From assembly GCA_904066235.2 (NCBI GenBank), contig CAJFCV020000005.1, positions 8,799,501-8,863,500 of the forward strand: 64,000 bases of DNA, written 5' to 3'. The DNA comes from Bursaphelenchus xylophilus (Eukaryota > Nematoda > Chromadorea > Rhabditida > Aphelenchoididae). Under the pieces are notes generated by a model that saw only the letters and a program-made list of their open reading frames with translations, made no database searches and was not told the origin of the DNA. Position numbers and translations under genes: made by a program. Below, piece by piece: positions 47,795-57,952 of this stretch (position 1 is the first letter of the stretch; every line of letters begins with the position of its first letter).

Positions 47795-48001
47795 ATGAGA
47801 TTTTTTGCTCTTTTTACGATTATTATGACCTGTGTCAGCGCAGCTCCTCAATACCAATATCAATACAATGGAGTTAATTCTTCGCCGTACTATGGAGTTT
47901 ATCAAGCTCAGCCCAGCGGATATTATGCTCCACGATCGTATGCGCCAGCTGCCGATACTCGGGTGTTTGCAATTTCTTTTGAGACGGGAAATGGTTTATA
48001 G
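47795..48001 (+). CDS. small secreted Tyr-rich peptide, paralogue 2
   Basis: Single-exon frame of 68 residues. Signal peptide MRFFALFTIIMTCVSA, then a mature peptide starting APQYQYQYN. QAQPSGYYAPRS aligns with the YQPSGLFLPRTP of the first paralogue. DTRVFAISFETGNGL aligns with NTRSFAVSFGTGNGL. The conserved C-terminal block and QPSG site contrast with diverged linkers, which suggests selection on those parts. AATAAA is at 48136. The function is unknown. Confidence 0.8.
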   Translation: MRFFALFTIIMTCVSAAPQYQYQYNGVNSSPYYGVYQAQPSGYYAPRSYAPAADTRVFAISFETGNGL

Positions 48002-48135
48002 AATTTTGACAATAAGTTTTCAATACTCATTTCGTGATGAGATGATTATTACCTTTCTATGCGCATAGATTTTGATCTCAAACGCTTTAATTTACATTGT
48101 AATGTAGTTGATTGTGTACAAAATAATTCATATTG

Positions 48136-48141
48136 AATAAA
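48136..48141 (+). terminator. AATAAA poly(A) signal, peptide gene 2
   Basis: 135 bp beyond the stop codon. Confidence 0.5.
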
Positions 48142-49059
48142 TTGCTTGTTTTCATTCAATTTTTAGACATTATCAGACTATGCTGCAATTAACCTCATAT
48201 AAAATGACGATGAAGAGCTGCTTTTACTAGGTTGTTAAAAACCTTAAAAATCGTCAGTCACGTTGTCAAATTGCCGTCATTTTCGTTATGTCAAATTTTT
48301 CTGTCATTTTGATTGTCAAATTGAACTTTTTTGGAAATTTTTTACAGATTTTTACTAAAGGATCACAAAAATTTAAAATTTTTGGGAATTAAATCACCCC
48401 TAGAGAGGAGCCCCTTCTTGTCAAAACGATCGCTGAAATAAGGAGTAAAACCAGTTATGAGAAACATTAACGGTACTCACCACAGTCTATGCTAAACTCG
48501 GGTTTGAAAGTTTCGTATATCAGAATTCCCAGTTTAGCCAAAACTCACAAAGATGACGCCAATTTGACTTCAAGTTGACTTCAGATTGAAAAAACCCCGT
48601 CAAATTGAACCCTAGCTTTTACTATCATCGCACCTCTAATTGTCATCATTTCCTTTTACGTTCTTTCCATTCTCATCGTCTTTAAAAGTGAAAAAGGTCT
48701 TCATTATTTCGTTCAAACGCCGCCAAAAATCCGACAAATGATGAACGTTTAAAGTGCAAGTAAAGTGTCAAAGCTCAGGTAACAGATGAAGACCAACTTC
48801 ATATTCTGACTTGTGCAATTTACGAGGAAAGAAGTCCCAGTGTAACAGAAAAAGCAGTTCGTTGAATGTTTAAAATTATCATGAACTTTTATGATAACTA
48901 CGCGTTTTGTTTTTGAAATATAATATATGAAGTACCGTACGATCTTCACGTGAACTGTCACAAAATTTTTGACAAAACCCCAACGCTTTACAACAAAATC
49001 CATTCTTTTGAAAACTAGCAAAAAATCTTATTTTGAAATAAAATTTTTAAAATTTTTAA
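48142..49059. other. intergenic stretch with repeated TGTCAAATT words
   Basis: 48255-48325 has four spaced 'gtcaaatt(g/t)' words, and inverse or direct echoes occur at 48545-48605. No gene is seen. Confidence 0.35.
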
Positions 49060-49716
49060 TTAACCCTTTCCGGACGAGTCGGCACGTATATATTAAAATG
49101 AAAGAGGGTACCCTACTGAGTAACGGCATAATAGTGGTTCAGCCCATCGAAGCGTTATTTGGGACTTATGACAAAAAATGTCCTAAAAAGTATCGTTTCG
49201 AGCTGCGCCCGTCCCTTCGCGGCTCGCGGCGACATTTTATACGATCAAACCTTTACACTTTCAACATTTCCGCGTTTTACAGAAATATGCCTCATAGGTT
49301 TTTTGTGGAAATGTTCTAGTAAGAAGGTAGGATCACAATAGATTCGGAAAAACCACGTTTGGACCGAAATGGTTGATACCGGCGGAAGATATACTTGATT
49401 TTAGGCCCAAAATTGACCAAAATTAAAAATTCAATTTCCAAAAATCGATAACAAATCCTATGGTGCTCCGATTTGGACAGTTCTTGGATGTAACAATACT
49501 AGGACTCCTCGACTTTAATTTAGGGGTAGTTTCCGATTTACAGCTTGTCGCAAAAATTTTAAAAGTGATATGTCAAGTGGGGGTACTTTTAAGGACATTT
49601 TTTGTCATAAGTCCCAAATAACGCTTCGATGGGCTGAACCACTATTATGCCGTTACTCAGTAGGGTACCCTCTTTCATTTTAATATATACGTGCCGACTC
49701 GTCCGGAAAGGGTTAA
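49060..49716. repeat. piggyBac-type MITE (TTAA flanks)
   Basis: TTAA lies on each side. Inverted ends CCCTTTCCGGACGAGTCGGC run about 130 bp inwards ('gggtaccctactgagtaacg', 'ttcagcccatcgaagcg'). TTAA target sites with CCCTTT termini are the signature of piggyBac-like elements. The element does not encode a transposase. Confidence 0.85.
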
Positions 49717-49857
49717 AATCAGTAAGTAAAAAAACGTAGAAACGTATGTCAAATCAAACAATGGCTCTAATTTTCCAATATTTACTTCGTCAATGATAAA
49801 AACAAACAAAAAATGAAAAGAACAACCTATAAGTTGAACATGAAACAAATGAATTTC

Positions 49858-52105
49858 CTAATATTTCCTCTTCTCGTCTCGAGTAAGATCCACTTCATTC
49901 TTTCCGAAACCAACTGTGTGCATTTCCGGATATGTGATTTGGATTTTTGGCAGGCTTTCCCGGAACATGGCGCGGATTCTTTGCTCGCTGCGGACCCAGG
50001 GATTCATGTAGAAATGGGCGCGTCGGAGGGCTAAAAATTAAAATTTTACAAAATTACAGTAACAAAAATTGAGTCAACAGAGAAAATACTTTGCAAAAAA
50101 TCATTGGGGGCCTACAGAAACATAAAAAAGATTAATTTGCGAAGAAATTCATTCAAAGAATTGGGGCTTCGGTAGTTGAGCCCCCCACGAAAGGTAGTTC
50201 AAACCCTCACTGTTTTGCCCGTTTCACACCCCACATAATAAACAAATTAGAATAATACAAAAAATGTAAGTGGGGGTTTGATCTACTACGTTGGGGGTTT
50301 GATCTAAAACGTAGGGGGCTTGTGCTGGACCATACAACTTGGATTAATTCTTTGAAATAAATTTTGGGATTTAGAATGGACGAGGGGGTTTGTACTGGGT
50401 CATGGGGGGCTAAACTGGACTGGGGGGCTGTACTACCTTAGCCCCAAAGAATTAAATCTTGGCCAAACGTCCAGTATAGGCTAACAAAATTGAAAATTTT
50501 AGACGAATAAAAAGTTTCACATAGCCTCTACTACATCCACTTTTATTACTTGAAAAAATCGATAAAACCGAGAAATCAGAAGAAATTAAAAAAAAATCCG
50601 GGTCCCAACAAAATTACCCTGGAAATCGGAAAACGCCGAAAAAATACCATTTTCACTTTAAAATTACAACGGTCCCTTATTATCAGTCTGTCGGGAAAAT
50701 AACGGAGGATCGTCCCGCCTCGGAATCGCCCATCATCGCTTTGCGACGGCTGCCGAAGCTGGAGATTTGGCGCGCGATAGTGGTGAGGCGAGACATTTTG
50801 ATGCGACGATCCGCCGTTATTTTCCCGACAGACTGATATCATCCTAATATTTAGTTTCACAACCAGTAAAAATCATAAATGCAACACAAAAAAACCTATC
50901 CAAACACGTCTACTACAATATCCCAAGAAATTCAAAAATTGCAAAAAACACTCTTTCCCCATAAATGGAATCCAAAACAACACACAAAAAAATCTATATC
51001 CCTTACAGTGAAGATGAGTCATTTGTTGGAAGGCAATTTCATTGATATGTCCATTAAAACATATTTCAATTTCCTGGAGGGTCGCTCTCAGCCTTCCCGC
51101 GCACATGATTCTGATGGCGTCGTTGTAGAAGTAGTCGCAGAAATTGAGGACCATTTTCTTAACTTGTCTTAGCTCAAGAAGATATTGGAATCCCGGATCC
51201 ACAATTGCTGAGTCGGTGGCGTCGATTACATCAATAAAAACTGGGGGCGCTTTGCTCCATCGGGCCAAATAATAGGGATTTCTGGATAACAAATTCAATT
51301 CATCGATTGGAGTGGGCTTCAGATCGGGAGATAGGGGTGTCTAAAAGGCCGAAACGTAAATTGGGGAATTCAAATTGCCAATAAATCAAAAAAAAAAAAA
51401 ATAATGAAAAATAAAAAAACTCGGTAAAAGTATCAAAACGCAATGAAATTTGGTATCAAAAAGTATCACAGAGATTAGAAAACTCCTTCCATTTTGTCAA
51501 GAGTAATTTGGAGATTTTTTAAGTGCCATTTTCGCTCAAAAAACGTTCAAAAAACATCAATTTTTTCTTGAAATTTTCGAATCCAAAAATAAAATTTTCC
51601 TCAAATTTCCCACTTCACCTACCAATTTTTTTCTATCGAACCCATAAGATTTTAGGAACTCTTTCATCTGTTTTTGACTAGTAATTTCGGTTCCATCGCT
51701 CATTCTCACAGACGTCGCTCCGCAGTTCATCAGCCATTCCAGGCAAGCTAAATCGGGCCCAAACGCTGCTACTCGCTCAAATGAGTACCTAAAAATCGTA
51801 AAATTAAATTTAAAAAAAAATTTTTTTGATTAAATATTTAAAAATGCCCATTAAATCGCGTACCTATTAACTGTATACTTTGCTAGTTGTCTTCGAATTT
51901 GAATGGCTTCCCAAAACCAGTCCGTGACACCTTCGTCTTTCTTTCGGCCCCAAAAGTCTTTGATTATGTTCTCGCTGTTGCCATGTGCCATTCTAGTCGG
52001 CTCTATCCGATGCGGCCTTATCCTTGATGGCCTCGGAGTGCTGTGGAAACATGCTGTTGAAGTCGTCGGAATTTGAGATCGTATCCTGAGCAGGTTCAAA
52101 AACAT
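49858..52105 (-). CDS. ATP5S-like: ATP synthase subunit s-like / DMAC2L family, mitochondrial
   Basis: Exons 52105-51864, 51788-51623, 51340-51007 and 50030-49858, phases consistent, 304 residues. The N-terminus is rich in Arg/Ser/Thr with no acids (MFLNLLRIRSQIPTTSTACF), a mitochondrial targeting profile. The body matches the ATP5S (factor B)/DMAC2 family: YSFERVAAFGPDLACLEWLM, CGATSVRM, FIDVIDATDSAIVDPGF (family IDATDS signature) and leucine-rich-repeat-like segments to the end. These proteins act on respiratory complexes (ATP synthase coupling or complex I assembly). The N-terminal extension and KKDEGVTDWFWEA linker are longer than in mammals. Intron 50031-51006 contains two MITEs. It lies 224 bp downstream of TRMT5 on the same strand. 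Confidence 0.85.
50157..50452. repeat. foldback MITE with TIR AAGAATTGGGGCT, in intron
   Basis: Left 'aagaattggggcttcggtag' and right inverse 'actaccttagccccaaagaa'. The inside has repeated 'gggggtttgat' and 'ggggggct' words. It lies in the last intron of the ATP5S-like gene. Confidence 0.7.
50681..50838. repeat. TCAGTCTGTCGGGAAAAT-family MITE, in intron
   Basis: 158-bp palindromic element with near-perfect ends TATCAGTCTGTCGGGAAAAT, in the same intron as the 50157-50452 element. Confidence 0.85.
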
Positions 52106-52328
52106 AAGCTAAAATAATCTTACTTCCTAACAACCGTTAAAAAACTAATTTTCATTCAGTATTCTTTGTTTTGCAACAAATTTCATCAAAATCGCTTCAA
52201 AACTCGCTTCAATATAACAAAATTTATATTAACCATGAACAAATATGAAGAACAATATCCAAAACAATTAACAAAAGATCTAAAATCAACAACAAAAACT
52301 TCCAAATAAACACTTCCTTCATCGTATT

Positions 52329-54352
52329 TTACCCCTCTGCAAGTTTTATTTTCTTAGCTTCCACCTCATATTCTCCTTGAACATCAGATCTCCTCAAGAG
52401 TCCGTTGCTCAACTTCATCGACACACAGTACATATCCTTTCTTCCAGCCACGTTGCGGACAAAATGAGAGTTCAAAATCTCAATTTCATCAGCTGGGAGT
52501 TGCTCGTGTACCATCTGAATAGCCTTTTGTTTGAACCATTCTGGAGGCTGATCTTCGGTGGCTTTGGCAAAACAGTGGACGTGGCAGTAGAAATTAAATG
52601 TGGAGAAGCTAAAATAAGACATTTTTAGTTATCATATGACCATCAGAATTGATCTAAAACAATTTTTTACAAAAAGTTTTTTCGACCACTTAAAATAATA
52701 TAAGGCTAAAACAAGGTCAATATCCCCAATACAATCAATAGGAATGCTGCCAAAATAGCATAAAACGGTCATAAATATCTTCATCAGTTCAAAAAAAAAT
52801 AAAAAAATATTTTTTGACCATAAAATTTCATTTTTAAAAATAGCTGTATAAATGAATACAAAACAATTTTTCTTGCTACATTTTATTTCCCAACGACCAA
52901 ACGAATTCCAAATCTTCATTTTCAATTCAAACCTCCCCTAAAAATCCTAATTTCTCACCTTTTTTCATCCAAACCCTTCAACACTCCAATAAAATTTGGC
53001 AAAAAAGTGATGGCCATTGCCGGCAAATTCATAACCGCATGGAATTCCAACCTCTTATCGTCATTTCCATCCGTTTTGCTCCTTTCCAGCTCCTCCTTCA
53101 CCCCAGTTGGAATCACATTCTTTATAAATTCGGCTCCATCCAAATTGAAGACCTCAATTTTCTCCGCGGGAACTTTGTTAATTTTGATGTTTTCGTTGAG
53201 ATATTGAATCGACACAGGATTCAGATCATTGGCATATACTTTTTGAGTGTTTTTGGAGAACGCGGCAGGTATTGCGAAAGGTCCCACACCGGCAAAGACG
53301 TCAAACAGGACCGTCTGTTCTTTGGAATTTCTTATTTCGGTGACAATTCGGTTGTGTTCGTTGAGAAGCCGGGAATTCCAGAACACCTAAAAATACAGAC
53401 AAAATATAAAGCTTCTTACCTTGCTAAAGTCGAGTTTGTATTTATAAGAATGTTCAGTTACGGTAGCTTCAAAGTTCGGCTCTCCGGCTAGCAGTTCAAG
53501 TTCGAAAAACCTAAACTCCGCGCTGATCTTGTCCGTTTTGTTCACTATTGTCCTAAAAATATTAGATCAATAAGATGCCAAAGTATGCAAAAGTAATTTC
53601 AAATGGCCATGAAGCCTTAGAATAACCTTGAAACATCAAAATCCCGACTTACTTGGCATAAGGTATCTTATCTATCAGAATTCTGGCAATTGTATGCTTA
53701 TAAGGTAAAATTTCCTCGCGCAAATTCAAATGCAGTATATGTCCGGTTTGTGTATGCGAGCTAAAGTCTAATCCTTCAGGCAATATTGCCTTTAGACATC
53801 GTTTTACATCCCAATCCTCGTACTTCATCAAAAACTCTTTGTATTCCAATTTAACACCCTCTGAAAGAACTTGGCTAACGGCTTCCTCGACGATCCTTTG
53901 TTGTTCGTCGTTCATCTTCTCTGGATCAAGCAGGCACAGCTTGTCGAACCCGTTATCTCCATTGATTACCCTCGAAAACCAAGAAATAATTTAAAAAATG
54001 AAATCTTACTTTGAAATTCAATCCGGACTTGATAAAATTCGGTTGCAATTGTTTTAGACCAAGAACTCGGCCGATCTTTTTGGCTGGCACTCGCAGAACA
54101 GGGAGTTTCACCAATTTTCTAAAGGAATTATATTAATATAGTAAACAAACAAGCATCAAAAGAACAGCCACAATCTTCATCCTTCTAATAGAAAACAACT
54201 TACTCAAACTTCGTTTTATCAAACTCGGTCATACCTCGAGCTGCAACGGGTGGAAAAAAGACGGACTCATTTTCCGTCGAAGCCTGACCATTTTTTGAAC
54301 ACATTCTGGTAAAAGTTGACGGCCTAACCAAAGACCTAGCTATCCGTAACAT
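52329..54352 (-). CDS. TRMT5: tRNA (guanine37-N1)-methyltransferase Trm5
   Basis: Transfers a methyl group from SAM to G37 of tRNA (m1G37), preventing frameshifts in cytosol and mitochondria. Exons 54352-54204, 54118-54010, 53939-53653, 53552-53420, 53386-52959 and 52608-52329 give 461 residues in consistent phase. The N-terminus MLRIARSLVRPSTFTRM suits mitochondrial import. Family motifs in order: LPEGLDFSSHTQTGHILHLN, LDFSK|VFWNSRLLNEHNRI, SAM-loop DVFAGVGPF (about 255-263), ANDLNP, FNLDGAEFI, VMNLPAMAITFL and the C-terminal HFVRNVA. Exon 3 is uncertain. The stronger-looking acceptor at 53971 (TTTTCGAG) leaves the wrong phase, so the phase-correct GACAAG at 53940 was used. The first Met gives the targeting peptide, and Met43 (MTEFDKTKFE) could start a cytosolic form. 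Confidence 0.9.
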
Positions 54353-54606
54353 CAACTTTTCCTTGATCCATCAAAATTTTGCTATTTTCCGAAAATTTTT
54401 CCCTTTTATTTTCCAGGCTTCGAAACGAATATTGCAATGCTGGAAAAATTTGGCATTCTGTTTCAAGCAAATATTTCACAAAAAAATATTTTTCGCCAAT
54501 TTTTCAAAGCCTCTTGAAAACTTTTTTACCAGTTTGAGTAAGTACTTTTGACCTTTTCATTTTATTTTATCCACATTTACATCGAATATTGCCGTTTGTT
54601 TTTAGA
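54353..54606. promoter_or_regulatory. divergent intergenic region of TRMT5 and ZNF830-like genes
   Basis: 254 bp separate the two start codons, so both promoters must lie here. No TATA box is clear. TTTTTAG immediately before the plus-strand ATG looks like a trans-splice acceptor. A copy of the TTGGCATTCTGTTTCAAG motif sits at 54450. Confidence 0.5.
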
Positions 54607-55657
54607 ATGGCCGAAGACACGTATGTCTGCCCGATTTGCCATGTAAAGGTGAAAAGGAAGTTGGAGAAGGCTCATAAAGTCAGTAAAGACCACAAGAAAC
54701 GCTTGATTTCGTTGAAGCAAGTGCAAGAGAAACAACAGAAGCTTGAAGAACTGAAACGAAGGGAAGATGCCGAACGGCTAGCGCAGAAGAGGCAAGCTGA
54801 CAGTGATGAAGAGGATGATGATGGTCCCAGTGTGTCGTCAAAACGATGTGAGTTTGTGTTGTTTTTTTGTTTTTTATTTTTAGGTTATTGCGGACATTGG
54901 CTTTGAGTTGGATGTATGTCTCCAAAATTGGTTTAATTTTGGTAATATTTGGTGTCGGAAATACCTAAGATAAGCAAGGCTATGTTTTCAACGCTTTCTG
55001 CAGCTTATTCGATCATTTAAAGTGATGAAATCCAAGCAGTCGCTTTTAAAAACAAGATTCTTTAAGCTCATCTATCACCTACTTAAAACAATATAATTTT
55101 CAGCGAAACCCGAGGAGATCCATGCTCCAAGTCTGGCGGCCATGGCGGCAGAGCCTGATAAGGATGAAACCGAAGTGGCAAATGCATTACCATCAGACTT
55201 CTTTGAGAATCGGACTGATGAAGAGAAAAAAGCGACCAATCTTGATGAAGAATTTGATAAATTTATGTCAGAAGTTAAACAAATTGATCGCAAAGAAATA
55301 GAAGCCGCTGAAATTGAGGATGTAGGTGTTTTACACATTTTGTTTTTTCTTTTTAGGAATATGCGACTCTTAATTGTGGAGTTCTCCGTTATATTATCCA
55401 TGGTTCACCTTGTGTTATTTCAGGAAGCAGATGCCGTCCGGAAGGACATTGATATGATAGATGAGCAGATTGAAATGTGGAGGAAAATGAACGAACTCGA
55501 AAAACAAAAGGATTCTATGATTGCTGAAGCCAAGGAGCGAACAGCAAACGAAGAAACGTCAGCCGCTTATGGTGAAGATGAAGATGGAGACGAAAGCGAT
55601 GACGACGGCTCGGAGTTTGATATATACGGCATTGACTGGCGAGCACGGAGGGTGTAG
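54607..55657 (+). CDS. ZNF830-like: ZNF830/CCDC16-like zinc-finger protein
   Basis: Exons 54607-54847, 55104-55321 and 55424-55657, 230 residues. An N-terminal zinc finger CPICHVKVKRKLEKAHKVSK then DH has C-x2-C-x11-H-x5-H spacing, the U1/matrin-like type. It is followed by a charged coiled coil (QVQEKQQKLEELKRREDAER), an acidic serine-rich linker, a DFFENRTDEEKK segment, and a second coiled coil (IDEQIEMWRKMNELEKQKDS). The acidic tail ends GIDWRARRV. This order matches ZNF830 (CCDC16), a nuclear protein linked to pre-mRNA splicing and genome stability. Assignment rests on domain order rather than strong identity. Intron 2 (55322-55423) is 102 nt and open in frame. Confidence 0.7.
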
Positions 55658-56087
55658 CTTGTTGTTCATACTGTTTTGATAGTGTGAGGACATAAATATT
55701 ATATTAACCGAACGGAATTTGAAAAACAAAAGAGTCAGAGAAAAATATTACGCGAATGATCCCAAGAATCGCGAATTTTCTAGAGTTTGAGTCAGGTTTC
55801 ATACTGCATGGGAAGAGGATCACACGCGATATGAAATCCGGCGATCAAGGGTCTGCGCGCATTACCCGAGACGCACGCTATCTGGCTCCGGTGGCGCCTC
55901 AGATTGAAGCGGCTCGAAATGCGAAGGTGTTAATCTCCCTCGGATCTAAACACCGGCTTGACCTCTAGACTACATGAATCTGCAATTTGCCGAAAATCGG
56001 GTGATCCGCCGATGAATCCGACACAAACTATAGCGTATACGCCAGAATCCTTGGCGATCTCTGGTATTGAGCAACTTTTTTTTTGGA
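55658..56087. other. 3' flank of the ZNF830-like gene
   Basis: No further coding exon is supported. 55840-56070 is relatively GC-rich with open frames on both strands but no recognisable product. Confidence 0.35.
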
Positions 56088-56676
56088 CTAGTCCGTTCGC
56101 AAAGTCGAGCCTTTTTTGTGGAACTGGGACGATTGGGGAAAAAGACGATTGGGGAAAAGTACGATTGGGGAAACCGAAAAGTATTATTTTTCTTCCATGC
56201 AAATGTCGAATTCAGGATAATAGAGGGTGCTCATTTCGAAAATGACATTTATTTTTTTGATTCTTACTTTTTTCCTTAAGTAGTACTGTTAAAGTCCGAG
56301 TTTCAAAAAGCCAGAGCGCAAGCAAGGATTGTTATCGTTGCGGGACCCTGCGCGGCTGGCCTCTCTCGCTAAAAAATAAAATTCTTTTTTATTTGTTGTT
56401 TGTAATGGATCATGTAAGGTGAAAGATGAATGAAGATCGCTGAAAAAGGTATGTTTTTTGTGTTTTCTGATTCAGGGCAACTCGGCAAAAATTTTAACGA
56501 CAGCTGATCCAAGATTTTTTGTGTTTTGGGCGAATGAAGGTAATTTTGGACATTCCGAAGCATGAAAATGGGTGTAGCTTTCCAAAGAACCATCCAGGAG
56601 GGATGTTGATCGAGTTTTTGCCAAGTTAGAGTCAATCCCTTCAACAAACTACCTAGTATAATATAATTTTTTCCAG

Positions 56677-57048
56677 GATTTTGAATTGGAATGCAGCCAG
56701 ACGGCTAAATTTCACCGCAAGGACTCGCTGAAGCCAGAAGAAGAGACGACACCATTCAAATTCCATGTGGAATGGCTTTTTCCGAAGCTGATGTCAACAT
56801 CGAAAAGGTGAGTTTTTCTTGGTAAAAAAAATATCTTGCTCCTTGAGCAAGGCAATGGGTTTAGCTTCCCAAACATGCTATCTGGAATACGGTTGCTTCA
56901 TATTGCGCCACATCATGCCCACTGTTGTTTCCAGTGTAATATAATTTTTACAGGTGAAAACGCTCTCCGACCGCGAAGCTTCGAAGATGCGAAACGTCTG
57001 GGACAGTATATGGGCGATAAAGAAAGTCTCATCGATGGCAAACACTGA
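56677..57048 (+). pseudogene. captured host gene fragment with splice sites
   Basis: 56677-56807 lies between a perfect acceptor (TAATTTTTTCCAG) and donor (AAAAG|GTGAGTTT). It encodes about 43 residues including FELECSQTAKFHRKDSLKPE and FKFHVEWLFPKLMSTSK. After a second intron ending TTTTTACAG, 56954 onward has open frames. With the first exon's phase the frame stops at once (TGA), while other phases stay open for 31-40 codons. The protein family is not recognised. The exon is repeated in inverse at 57340-57421 and 57953-58045. Confidence 0.5.
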
Positions 57049-57421
57049 GGAGAACCGAATCAATTTATTATTGTAAAAACACACCAAATGTTTTGATATT
57101 AATCATAAAATATTATACCGTTGACCTGGATATTGTTGAACCTGTCTTTACTGAGCTCTTTAGATGAGGCTGGCGGGCATGGGAGGCGAATGGGCCGGTT
57201 TTCCTGTAAAAATTATATTACACGAGAAACATTGGGTCTGATGTGGCGCAAGATGAAGCAACCGCATTCTAGATAGCATGATTGGGAGGCTATACCCATT
57301 GCCTTGCTCAAGGAGCAATGGATTTCCCTACCTAAAAGGTGAAAACCAAGAAAGACTCACCTTTTCGATGTTAACATCAGCTTCGGAAAAAGCCACTCCA
57401 CATGGAATTTGAATGGTGTCG

Positions 57422-57952
57422 CACGTCAAGATTTTGCGCTCAAAGGGTTATGTATCAACACGAAAGTTGGCATTCTGTTTCCGCTTACGGAAGTGTCCAA
57501 AAAATCCGTCTCAATGACAGTTTTTTTGGACGAGGTCAGAGGAAAGGCGAAATATTGCGCAAAATGAAGAGATTTTCTATCTCGAAACTGGCTCATTTGA
57601 TTTTTTTCGTTTTAGGCTCAAAAAATCCGCCTTGTTCCAGACTATGTTTCCACGAAACTTCAAATAGGGGCGAGGGAAAATCTTAGAGAAATCCTCGAAA
57701 TCGCAACATTTTTTAGGCGTTGTTAGTTTAGGCTTCAAACAGATAGAAGACGACCGATTTTTTATATGAAATATATATGTTCAGGTTAAGCAGGAGCCCA
57801 GCTTCAAATTTATGTATGCAATAACCCCATTCTACCCCATCTTCATCGTGTAATCAGGCTATCTTTATCGCAAAAAATTGTCTTTGAGATCAAACAGAAT
57901 GCCAAGAATTTTTCATTGCTTGAGCGCTTTTGTTTTATTTTTTCTTGACGTG
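57422..57952. repeat. 531-bp insertion element, TIR CACGTCAAGA, 5-bp duplication
   Basis: Inserted in the right arm of the palindrome, so its boundaries are exact by comparison with the other arm. Ends CACGTCAAGA...TCTTGACGTG, with TGTCG duplicated on both sides (57417-57421, 57953-57957). 'gcgctcaa' and 'ttggcattctgttt' are subterminal on both sides. No transposase is encoded. Confidence 0.85.
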
